Source: an uncultured Chlamydiae bacterium
GTDB lineage: Bacteria; Chlamydiota; Chlamydiia; Chlamydiales; SM23-39
Length of the DNA: 7,239 nucleotides
Assembly (NCBI GenBank): GCA_903889795.1
Contig: CAISYW010000030.1
Coordinates: forward strand, 1-7,239
Direction: 5' to 3'
Below the pieces are notes generated by a model that saw only the letters and a program-made list of their open reading frames with translations, did not search any database and was not told where the DNA came from. Numbering within the stretch: position 1 is the first letter of the stretch; every line of letters starts with the position of its first letter. The translations under genes and the position numbers were made by a program. This document shows positions 1-5,916 of the stretch, in pieces.

Positions 1-409
1 AATGGGCAACGTCCTGTTCAAGCGCTGTGATGGCGAGATCAATCTGTTCCATCGCAAAGTTACTTTGCTCTTCTAAGATTTCCTTGAGCCTTCGCGCTTC
101 GACAGTCAGCTCAACATAATCATTCCACAACTTTGAGCGGATCGAAGGATTGAGATTTTGCTTGAAAATAGGCAGCAAATCGCGCCGGGCTTCCCAAAAT
201 TCGCGAAAACGGGGCGTTCCTTCTTGAGAAATCGTCCCACGCATAAACTCTAATCCCAAAGCAATTTTCTCTTCAGGTGTGGGAAGTTGACTCAGTTTCA
301 ATAAATATTCCTGAAATGATTCGCTCATCGACGTTATTTTGAAATGAGCGGGTTCCGGAGATTCAGGAGTTGCGGATTCCGAGGAAATGGATTCAGAAGG
401 GGTCATCAT
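1..409 (-). CDS. Hypothetical protein, N-terminal part (runs off left edge)
   Basis: An open frame of 136 codons begins at ATG 409-407 and stays open to the window edge, so only the N-terminus is visible. A second ATG follows at 406-404; an AGG upstream lies 4 nt from the first and 7 nt from the second, so the second may be the real start. The first roughly 20 residues are Ser/Glu/Pro rich (SESISSESATPESPEP) and look disordered. The rest is charged and probably helical, with segments such as EFWEARRDLLPIF, LWNDYVELTVEARRLKEILEEQ and AMEQIDLAITALEQDV. There is no signal peptide or membrane segment. I do not recognise the family. In C. trachomatis the hypothetical gene CT768 lies close to rsbV2-miaA (from memory), so a relationship is possible but untested. 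It diverges from the porin operon across a 188-bp spacer. Confidence 0.7.
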   Translation of the reverse strand, partial: MMTPSESISSESATPESPEPAHFKITSMSESFQEYLLKLSQLPTPEEKIALGLEFMRGTISQEGTPRFREFWEARRDLLPIFKQNLNPSIRSKLWNDYVELTVEARRLKEILEEQSNFAMEQIDLAITALEQDVAH

Positions 410-544
410 AAAACCTAATGGAAGAAGACAATGTTAGATGAAAAAACACGTGTAGAATCTTAAATGACCAGCAATTTTTCTGGAAGCAATAAGATTAAAA
501 AAATATTCCCTCTAGTGATTTTCCCTCGGAAATAAAGATATTTT

Positions 545-573
545 TTGACTTTTCAGAGAGATTCCGCTAAACC
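545..573 (+). promoter_or_regulatory. Possible promoter of the porin operon
   Basis: TTGACT (545-550) is a good -35 match; 17 nt later sits TAAACC (568-573), a poor -10. The AT-rich 410-597 spacer must carry the promoters for both divergent genes. Apart from this pair and the Shine-Dalgarno GAGG (589-592, 5 nt before ATG 598), I see no strong sites. A near-palindrome, CCAG-N8-CTGG at 468-483, is also present, but nothing ties it to regulation. Confidence 0.22.
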
Positions 574-597
574 TCTAAAATCATCTCCGAGGTTTTC

Positions 598-1737
598 ATG
601 GCACGTCGTTTTGTAATTTTAGCCATTGCTTCTTGTCCCCTTTTAGCCGAACAAGCGAATGATTTTGACAAAAATTTGCTCCCCGCAGCCCATTCCTGCA
701 CATTTTGTCAGAAAGATCGCGCCGGCCCGGTCATATTAAAAGCGAGCTTTCTCATCTGGCAGTCAAAAGAATGGGGATTTGAATTTGCTTCGAAATCACG
801 CTTGGCATCGGACCCTGCTTCAGACACCCAAACCTTCCAGCAAAAGCTTTCCATCCCCGATTTTTCCTGGAGTCCGGGTTTCAAAGTCGATCTCGGCACC
901 AACCTTCCCTATGACGGATGGGATTTAAACAATCGGTGGACTTACTATCATGGCGACTGCACCAATTTGAAAAAACACTTCGATTCGCAAATCGCCCCGA
1001 CAGGATTTGGAATCGTGCCTCTATGGCATTATCCATTCTTCGATATCGTTGAACCCGGCGCACCCTTACGATTCCAGACGGCTTCAGCAAATTGGAATCT
1101 TTTTTTCAACTCATTCGACGTCGATCTTGGACGATGCTTTTCTCCCATGAAATCACTTCTTCTTCGAATGCATATGGGCGCGAAAGGCTCCTGGATTCGC
1201 CAACGCAGCCATGTCGAATATGAACACAGCACGACCGTTAACGGAATCATTCAGCCTCCTACAGAGGAAGCCATTCAATTTCTCAGCAGCCGAATGGCCT
1301 ATACCAGCCGCGCATGGGGCATCGGTCCGCGCGGCGGCTTGGAATCTAAATGGAAATTCGGGTGGGGGTTCAGCCTGGTGGCCGAGGGAGCATTTTCCTT
1401 CTTATGCACCTATATGGATTTAATGAATTCCTATCATGATCGACTCTACAACTTTTCGAGATCTGTAAATGAAAACAATGATTTGCAAATGAAAGAGCAT
1501 CGATGGGAACTCATTCCTGTCTTCGAAGGCAATATCGGAGTTGATTGGGGTTACTGTTTCGGCTGTAAAAATAAACCGATCTATATGGGGATAACGCTTG
1601 CTTACGAAATGCAATATTGGTGGTCGCAAAACCATGCTCAGAGAAATTTCGCCGTCCAAGCTCCCGGAAACATGTGGGATATGCGCGGCGATTTGCAAAT
1701 GCACGGCTTAACGGCTTCGATTCGTTCGGATTTTTAG
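598..1737 (+). CDS. MOMP-like outer-membrane beta-barrel protein 1 (Lpg1974-type porin family)
   Basis: A 379-residue protein, probably an outer-membrane porin or structural envelope protein. The start is ATG 598 with GAGG 5 nt upstream. The N-terminus is a short signal peptide (MARRFVILAIASCPLLA, cleavage likely after Ala17), and the last residue is Phe in IRSDF, as in barrels assembled by BamA. It shares a chain of landmarks with the next two genes: LIWQSKEWGFEFASKSRL early, then FSWSPGFKVDLG, GWDLNNRWTYY, GIGPRGG, EMQYWWSQN and a terminal GDLQMHGLTASIR. These resemble the Lpg1974/Legionella-MOMP family and the MOMP-like families of environmental chlamydiae. Cysteines form two CxxC pairs, C34/C37 just after the signal and another (CFGC) in the C-terminal third, suggesting disulfide cross-linking. 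It is the first gene of a three-gene operon, 15 nt from the next. Transport substrate is unknown. Confidence 0.85.
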   Translation: MARRFVILAIASCPLLAEQANDFDKNLLPAAHSCTFCQKDRAGPVILKASFLIWQSKEWGFEFASKSRLASDPASDTQTFQQKLSIPDFSWSPGFKVDLGTNLPYDGWDLNNRWTYYHGDCTNLKKHFDSQIAPTGFGIVPLWHYPFFDIVEPGAPLRFQTASANWNLFFNSFDVDLGRCFSPMKSLLLRMHMGAKGSWIRQRSHVEYEHSTTVNGIIQPPTEEAIQFLSSRMAYTSRAWGIGPRGGLESKWKFGWGFSLVAEGAFSFLCTYMDLMNSYHDRLYNFSRSVNENNDLQMKEHRWELIPVFEGNIGVDWGYCFGCKNKPIYMGITLAYEMQYWWSQNHAQRNFAVQAPGNMWDMRGDLQMHGLTASIRSDF

Positions 1738-1752
1738 ACCTAAGAGGACATA

Positions 1753-2841
1753 ATGAAGATCTACTCTCTTGTTTTTAGTACGCTATTCGGTGCCCAGCTC
1801 TTCGCAAGCCCTACGGTCGATAACGAATTGCGATCCGCTCGATCTTGCATTGGATGTTCATGCTCTCCGGAATCCTATGGCGCAGCTCTTGACGTAAGTT
1901 TACTCATATGGCAAGCGCGCGAAGAGGGGTTGAACTTTGCTCTAAAAAACACTTCCCGATTGGCGCCTGCGAGTAATTTAATCGACGTCAATGGCCGCAT
2001 GAAAGGAATTCATTTCGGCTGGGAGCCTGCCTATAAGATCAATTTTGAACAGGCCTTTTCGAATTCATGGGATTTCGATATGCGCTGGACCAGTTTTTAC
2101 ACTCGCTCGACCGCCAGCTATCACACACAAACCAATGCAGCGACGGACAGCGGTCTTTTGCCCATTTGGGTGTTGCCGCAGAGCTATCATGGAACGAAAA
2201 ACGTCTTCGGTAAAGCACGAGGCGTCTGGCACCTTCATCTCAAAACTGCGGATCTCGAGCTTGGTTATCTTCCTTTTTTGACAAATAAACTCAGCCTGCG
2301 GCTTCATTGCGGTTTAAAGGGCATTTCCATTTCCCAGCTATTCACGGTTCGCTATTCGGAAGGAATCGACGATGGAGCCTTCACCCTTCTTCCATCAAAA
2401 GCGGCTTCGAGAAACCGCTGTCTCGGATTAGGCCCTCGTTTTGGATTTAATTCCCAATGGCGGCTTAAAAAGGGCTGGTCTCTCATCGCCGATGGAGCCA
2501 CCTCGCTGTCGCTTTGCGTCTTTAATCTCAAGAGAGAAGACGTCGATCAGTCGATCAGCGACAATGGTTTAAATTCTTATAATGAGCAGTCAAAATTCCG
2601 GGAAAGTTTTTATGCCTACCGTCCGAATTTTGAAGGCGTGCTGGGAGCCGGATGGAGCACCTGTTATGGATGCCGAAAACAATATAGCTTTGAGCTCAAG
2701 GCAGCTTATGAGGTGCAGTATTATTGGGAGCAAAACATGTTGCGGCAAATGTCGGCGGAACCGATCTCATTTTCCGCATTCTCAATAAGAGGCGATTTGC
2801 ATTGCCACGGGTTCACAACAACATTTCGATTTGGATTTTAA
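1753..2841 (+). CDS. MOMP-like outer-membrane beta-barrel protein 2 (Lpg1974-type porin family)
   Basis: A 362-residue paralog of the preceding gene. The start is ATG 1753 with AGAGG 5 nt upstream in a 15-nt gap. It has a signal peptide (MKIYSLVFSTLFGAQLFA, cleavage near residue 18-19) and ends in FRFGF, a beta-barrel C-terminal signature. Family landmarks are LLIWQAREEGLNFALKNTSR, FGWEPAYKINF, SWDFDMRWTSFY, LGLGPRFGFNSQW, YEVQYYWEQN and GDLHCHGFTTTF. Cysteines C32, C35 and C37 (SCIGCSC) follow the signal peptide, and TCYGC recurs in the C-terminal third at the equivalent position. The gene is intact and reads in one frame. Its stop TAA runs directly into the next gene's Shine-Dalgarno (TAAAGGAG), which suggests coupled translation. 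By family it should insert in the outer membrane; its exact substrate or a purely structural role cannot be told apart here. Confidence 0.85.
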   Translation: MKIYSLVFSTLFGAQLFASPTVDNELRSARSCIGCSCSPESYGAALDVSLLIWQAREEGLNFALKNTSRLAPASNLIDVNGRMKGIHFGWEPAYKINFEQAFSNSWDFDMRWTSFYTRSTASYHTQTNAATDSGLLPIWVLPQSYHGTKNVFGKARGVWHLHLKTADLELGYLPFLTNKLSLRLHCGLKGISISQLFTVRYSEGIDDGAFTLLPSKAASRNRCLGLGPRFGFNSQWRLKKGWSLIADGATSLSLCVFNLKREDVDQSISDNGLNSYNEQSKFRESFYAYRPNFEGVLGAGWSTCYGCRKQYSFELKAAYEVQYYWEQNMLRQMSAEPISFSAFSIRGDLHCHGFTTTFRFGF

Positions 2842-2854
2842 AGGAGTCGGACAC

Positions 2855-3934
2855 ATGAAAAGACAACTGGCTCATATAGGCGCCTTTCTCGCCTTGACAA
2901 TGAATGGATTGATGGCCGATCCATGCTGTACAACCCTTTCACCGCACCAGCCCTGCATCAAAGCGGATTTATCCACTCAGGCCAATGTTTATACCCAACT
3001 CTCCTTTCTCTATTGGGAATGCGGAGAAAGAGGCCTGGATTATGCGTTAAAAAACAAAGGCGTGCAATCCGACTCGGACATCTCGGTTCATAAGCCCGTC
3101 TTTAAATGGGACCCTGCTTTCCGTTTTATTTTGGGATACCACCTTCCGATCGACAACTGGAAGATTGATTTTTCCTATTCTCACTTTTCGCAACATCTCT
3201 ATAACCATGTCGACGATTCCGCAGATACCTTGGGCCGAGGAATTCTCTCTGTTTGGACCTCTCCGGGGGCGTTTTTATCACAAAACCTTTTCGCGAGATG
3301 GAAAGAAGCCACTGCAAAATGGAAAATTCACGCTAATTTATTTGATCTGATGTTACGCCACGATCTATGGATTGGAGAGGCTCTTTCTTTTCAGCCCGCC
3401 TTCGGCTTGAAACTGGCTTTACTCCAGCAACGCTACAGGGTGTTTTACGCTCCCGGCAACAATACCTCCACTCAAACTTTCTTGAGCTCCACCATCAATA
3501 TGAATAATCGTTCGTTGAATATTGGACCCGGCGTCGGATGCGGCAGCCGATGGAAATTAAGCCGCCATTGGAATTTATTCGGTTCTTTATCGGGAGCGCT
3601 GCTTGGAGCGAATTTTCAAGTCGGACGCAATGAGTTCGACGTCTCCTCTACAACTGAAACCATCATCGGCTCATATCGCGATACGGATAAATATTGGACT
3701 TATCGCCCCCAAGGAGCCTTGGTATTCGGCATTCAATGGGGCGGTTGCAGCTGCAATAAGACAAGCTCTCTTCATTACGCTTTGAGCGCGTCCTATGAAG
3801 GGCAATACTGGTGGAAACAAAATATGCTGCTTCGCCATTACGACGCACCGATCGCTCAAAGCCACACGATGGCTCCCACCCAGGGAGATCTCTTTTTCCA
3901 AGGGCTGAACATCGATCTGTTATTTGATTTTTAA
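2855..3934 (+). CDS. MOMP-like outer-membrane beta-barrel protein 3 (Lpg1974-type porin family)
   Basis: The third paralog, 359 residues. I chose ATG 2855 because AAGGAG (2841-2846) lies 8 nt upstream and the protein then starts with a proper signal peptide (MKRQLAHIGAFLALTMNGLMA, cleavage after residue 21). A TTG eight codons upstream overlaps the previous gene and would spoil the signal. Landmarks are FLYWECGERGLDYALKNKG, FKWDPAFRFILGYHLP, NWKIDFSYSHF, LNIGPGVGCGSRW, YEGQYWWKQNMLLRH and GDLFFQGLNIDLLFDF with terminal Phe. The cysteine pattern is changed from its sisters: C24, C25 and C34 near the N-terminus, and CSC instead of CxxC in the later loop. The gene ends 1 nt before a large palindrome shared with convergent miaA. 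Divergence among the three copies suggests old duplications with separate roles rather than a recent amplification. Confidence 0.85.
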   Translation: MKRQLAHIGAFLALTMNGLMADPCCTTLSPHQPCIKADLSTQANVYTQLSFLYWECGERGLDYALKNKGVQSDSDISVHKPVFKWDPAFRFILGYHLPIDNWKIDFSYSHFSQHLYNHVDDSADTLGRGILSVWTSPGAFLSQNLFARWKEATAKWKIHANLFDLMLRHDLWIGEALSFQPAFGLKLALLQQRYRVFYAPGNNTSTQTFLSSTINMNNRSLNIGPGVGCGSRWKLSRHWNLFGSLSGALLGANFQVGRNEFDVSSTTETIIGSYRDTDKYWTYRPQGALVFGIQWGGCSCNKTSSLHYALSASYEGQYWWKQNMLLRHYDAPIAQSHTMAPTQGDLFFQGLNIDLLFDF

Positions 3935-3935
3935 G

Positions 3936-4100
3936 TATACTGCTGTCGGCCTGAACATTTGATTTTTCATCGACATCTTTTGCGCTCCAATATTTCGCTC
4001 GATCTCGCTAACTTGCTGCAAGTTGGCTTCGATCTCCGCAATTCATTGGAACGCAAAATCTCGCCCTCAAAAATCAAAGCTTCAGACCGACGGCAGTATA
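3936..4100. repeat. Long imperfect palindrome filling the porin-3/miaA convergent spacer
   Basis: The whole spacer folds on itself around 4017. The outer arms 3936-3967 and 4069-4100 match as inverted copies at 28 of 32 positions (TATACTGC, GTCGG, CTGAA and TTTGATTTTT are conserved). In the same register 3978-3991 matches 4045-4058 at 13 of 14 positions. The centre is a 9-bp stem, GCTAACTTG (4007-4015) against CAAGTTGGC (4019-4027), including one T-G pair, with a CTG loop. The segments between (3968-3977/4059-4068 and 3992-4006/4028-4044) pair poorly. It begins 1 nt after the porin stop and ends 3 nt from the miaA stop, so any read-through RNA from either side would form a hairpin of about 80 nt per arm. 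It lacks the GC-rich stem plus T-run of a normal intrinsic terminator. It could be a small inverted-repeat element or a processing/termination structure. Confidence 0.85.
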
Positions 4101-4103
4101 GAA

Positions 4104-5111
4104 TTATTCGTTTTGTTCGAAATCTTGCAGGATCAATTCTTTCAATCGCTCAGGATCCAGTTCTTCAACATTCAGCCAACGAAAGAGCGGCTCTTTGCGA
4201 AACCAGGTGAATTGCCGCTTGGCATATTGGCGGGATGCCTTTTTAAACTGGGTTAAAAAATATTCCCGATCATGGGTTGTTTGGGGGCTGTCTAAAAAGG
4301 CCAGCGCTTGTCGATAGCCAATCGCTTGTTGAGCGGAACTGTTTTGCCTGAGTCCCTTTTGTTCCAACTCTTTCACCTCTTCTAAAAAACCATTTCGAAC
4401 CATCTCTTCGCAGCGCAGCTCAATACGCGAATAGAGCTTTTCTCGCGGATAATAAATAAACCAGCAGCGAAAATCATAGTCTTGCTGTTCAATCTGCGCC
4501 GGTTTGGAAAAATCACTGACTCGTTTTTCAGAGATCGCCATGATCTCGAGAGAGCGAATAATTTTGTGACGATCAAATTCCGAAATGGTCGCGGCATAGG
4601 TCGGATCAAGGATTTGCAGACGCTCGAACAGCACTTCAACACCGAGATCATGCATTTGACGCTCGAGCTGCTGTCTCACTTCAGGAATGGAGGGAGGACC
4701 CTGGGGCGGGCCATAAAGAAGCCCATGGACATAAAAACCGGAACCCCCGACAACGATGGGGACATTATCGCGGACCAAAATCTCTTTGATTGACTCTTGC
4801 GCTGCCTTATAAAACTCTGCGACATTGAACGATTCGTTCAAATCGCAAATATCAATCAAATGGTGGGCAATCAGAGTTCTCTCTTCCGGCGTCGTCTTAG
4901 CGGTTCCTATATCCATGCCGCGATAGACTTGGCAAGAATCGGCAGAGATGATCTCGCCCCCGATTGCTTGGGCAAGCTTGAGAGAAAGATGAGTCTTTCC
5001 TGACGCGGTCGGTCCCGCAATCACGATCACTCTCTTTTTTCGACCCCAAACAGGCACCTTTTGGCGTTGAGGCGACAAAAGAAGGGAAGATCCGCTTTGA
5101 GCCTCTTTCAC
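4104..5111 (-). CDS. miaA: tRNA dimethylallyltransferase MiaA
   Basis: MiaA transfers the dimethylallyl group from DMAPP to N6 of A37 in tRNAs that read codons starting with U, giving i6A37; it is cytoplasmic. The 335-residue length fits the family. Visible motifs are the P-loop GPTASGKT (residues 33-40), SADSCQVYRGMDIGTAK (56-72, with the catalytic-region Asp58), HHLID (83-87), VGGSGFYVHGLLYG (121-134), FDRHKIIRSLEI, QQAIGYRQAL and the late QFTWFRKEP. The start is GTG at 5111-5109, preceded by GAGG (5118-5121) with 6 nt spacing; the P-loop falls after a 23-32 residue basic extension, slightly longer than usual. Upstream on the same strand lie rsbV and khpA. I recall rsbV2-miaA as neighbours in C. 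trachomatis (CT765-CT766), so this pairing seems conserved. The gene is bracketed by two different long palindromes, and the upstream one includes its ribosome binding site. Confidence 0.96.
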   Translation of the reverse strand: MKEAQSGSSLLLSPQRQKVPVWGRKKRVIVIAGPTASGKTHLSLKLAQAIGGEIISADSCQVYRGMDIGTAKTTPEERTLIAHHLIDICDLNESFNVAEFYKAAQESIKEILVRDNVPIVVGGSGFYVHGLLYGPPQGPPSIPEVRQQLERQMHDLGVEVLFERLQILDPTYAATISEFDRHKIIRSLEIMAISEKRVSDFSKPAQIEQQDYDFRCWFIYYPREKLYSRIELRCEEMVRNGFLEEVKELEQKGLRQNSSAQQAIGYRQALAFLDSPQTTHDREYFLTQFKKASRQYAKRQFTWFRKEPLFRWLNVEELDPERLKELILQDFEQNE

Positions 5112-5117
5112 AAGTTA

Positions 5118-5121
5118 CCTC
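5118..5121 (-). promoter_or_regulatory. miaA Shine-Dalgarno inside a palindrome arm
   Basis: On the minus strand GAGG lies 6 nt before the GTG start at 5111 and decides that start. It is part of the distal arm (5114-5145) of the palindrome that fills the rsbV-miaA spacer, and it is complementary to CCTC just after the rsbV stop in the other arm. In the minus-strand RNA it would therefore be paired when the long stem forms. Confidence 0.6.
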
Positions 5122-5191
5122 GACTTTGTATATTTTTTAGAACCGCCTGGCTCGTCTATTTGCTCGCGGCCGTTCGACCGAAGGTCGAACT

Positions 5192-5249
5192 AGGCGATTA
5201 AATTAAACAGGAAGGGGTTTTTAACCCCTTCCTGTTTAATTTAACGCCT
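5192..5249. terminator. Apical hairpin, possible bidirectional intrinsic terminator
   Basis: The core CAGGAAGGGGTT (5208-5219) pairs with AACCCCTTCCTG (5223-5234) over a TTT loop. In both directions it is preceded by AATTAAA and followed by TTTAATTTAA, an interrupted T-rich tail. This is a fair but imperfect intrinsic-terminator shape. On the minus strand it would reduce read-through from rsbV into miaA. Confidence 0.4.
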
Positions 5250-5302
5250 CAGCAGGCAAATATCGCAAGCCCTTCGGTCCTAAAAAATGTACAAAGCCGA
5301 GG

Positions 5303-5650
5303 TTACGGCGTATATTGGGTGGCATCCTGTTCAGTTTCAAAAATCAAAAGAATTTTTTCAAAGCCGGCTAGCTTGATAATTTCCATGACTTCCTCACCGA
5401 TCGAAAAAATAACCAGGGCGCCTTTTTTTGTTTTCAATTTTTTTGAAGCAGAGAGAAGCAGACGCATTCCTGCGCTGCTGAGATAATCGACACGCAAAAA
5501 ATCGAGATAAATCAAATTGTGTTTCTCATCGCTGAGAGAATTGATTTTGCGCTCGAGAATCGGAATTGTTGCGGCATCAAGCCTGCCATCGAGGCGTAAA
5601 ATCATTTTTTGATCGATTTCTTCCAGATCAATGTGCAGGCTGACGCTCAT
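5303..5650 (-). CDS. rsbV: STAS-domain anti-sigma factor antagonist (RsbV/SpoIIAA-like)
   Basis: A 115-residue single-domain STAS protein, the usual length for RsbV/SpoIIAA antagonists. These cytoplasmic proteins bind an RsbW-type kinase/anti-sigma factor when unphosphorylated and release its target. Landmarks are DLEEIDQKMILRLDGRLDAATIP (residues 8-30), LIYLDFLRVDYLSSAGMRLLL (46-66) and LVIFSIGEEVMEIIKLAGFEKI (79-100). By alignment with DSSG of SpoIIAA the phosphorylatable serine should be Ser59 in LSSAG; the preceding Asp is replaced by Ser58. AAGGA precedes ATG 5650 by 8-9 nt and overlaps the khpA stop (TAAGGA), so translation is probably coupled. Chlamydiae have an RsbU/RsbV1/RsbV2/RsbW partner-switching module, and the position next to miaA suggests the RsbV2 orthologue. 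No RsbW or RsbU gene is in the window, so the partner must be elsewhere. The stop codon lies inside the downstream palindrome. Confidence 0.88.
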   Translation of the reverse strand: MSVSLHIDLEEIDQKMILRLDGRLDAATIPILERKINSLSDEKHNLIYLDFLRVDYLSSAGMRLLLSASKKLKTKKGALVIFSIGEEVMEIIKLAGFEKILLIFETEQDATQYTP

Positions 5651-5662
5651 AAATCTATTTCC

Positions 5663-5896
5663 TTATGGTTGAACAACTTCTAAATGAACTCGACGGCCTA
5701 AGCGCACGCCAATAATCATTGCCAATGTTCGCAAAGATCGGATCACATTGCCCTTACGACCGACGACTTTACCCACATCTTCGGGTGCGACGCGGATTTC
5801 GATCAAGGTTCCGCCCTGACCATCCATTGAGCGAATGTCGACCTTTTCAGGTTGATTTACCATATTTTTTACTAGATACGCGACAAATTCATCCAT
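5663..5896 (-). CDS. khpA: KH-domain RNA-binding protein (KhpA/YlqC-like)
   Basis: A 77-residue protein that is essentially one KH domain, the normal size for KhpA (often 75-85 residues). The RNA-contacting GxxG loop is GRKG (residues 46-49) inside VGKVVGRKGNVIRSLRTL, preceded by the family-typical VAPEDVGK (37-43). The N-terminus, MDEFVAYLVKNMVNQPEKVDIR, matches the usual first helix and strand. ATG 5896-5894 is chosen because a perfect AGGAGG (5903-5908) lies 6 nt upstream; the longer open frame to 6001 would add 35 residues not expected for the family. In other bacteria KhpA, often with KhpB/Jag, binds many RNAs and influences growth and division; its role here is inference. It is usually found next to rpsP, so this location beside rsbV is different. 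It lies 12 nt upstream of rsbV, which suggests one operon. Confidence 0.92.
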   Translation of the reverse strand: MDEFVAYLVKNMVNQPEKVDIRSMDGQGGTLIEIRVAPEDVGKVVGRKGNVIRSLRTLAMIIGVRLGRRVHLEVVQP

Positions 5897-5916
5897 ATTT
5901 TTCCTCCTATTTGTGG

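Larger units (their letters stand above)
5114..5306. repeat. Long imperfect palindrome filling the rsbV-miaA spacer
   Basis: Three nested paired blocks are visible. The outer arms 5114-5145 and 5275-5306 match as inverted copies at 28 of 32 positions; in minus-strand RNA two of the four differences become G-U pairs. Next, TATTTGC (5157-5163) pairs with GCAAATA (5256-5262). The apical stem pairs 5192-5219 with 5223-5249: 22 perfect bp (5198-5219 with 5223-5244) plus AGGCG/CGCCT separated by one bulged A, with a TTT loop. A separate 8-bp hairpin, GTTCGACC-GAA-GGTCGAAC (5172-5190), sits on one side only. The palindrome spans the rsbV stop codon and reaches the miaA Shine-Dalgarno. Its sequence is unrelated to the other palindrome at 3936-4100, although the layout is alike. 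Confidence 0.9.

Noticed and set aside
468..483. CCAG-N8-CTGG near-palindrome as an operator
   Set aside because: The stem is short, no promoter element is close by and there is no second copy in the window.
497..510. AAAAAATATTCCC shared with the miaA region near 4255
   Set aside because: A low-complexity A-rich 13-mer; the second copy is within miaA coding sequence and is probably chance.
598..645. Lipobox-like IASC in the first porin's signal peptide (Cys13)
   Set aside because: The hydrophobic segment before it is only about six residues, too short for a typical lipoprotein signal, and the two paralogs have no equivalent. Cleavage after LLA is more likely.
2831..2854. TTG start eight codons upstream for the third porin
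   Set aside because: It overlaps the previous gene's last codons, lacks its own ribosome binding site and would put charged residues before the signal peptide. ATG 2855 has AAGGAG 8 nt upstream.
3959..4210. Plus-strand open frame of 83 codons after the third porin gene
   Set aside because: It overlaps the 3' end of miaA on the other strand and runs through the palindrome. It has no ribosome binding site and no recognisable motif.
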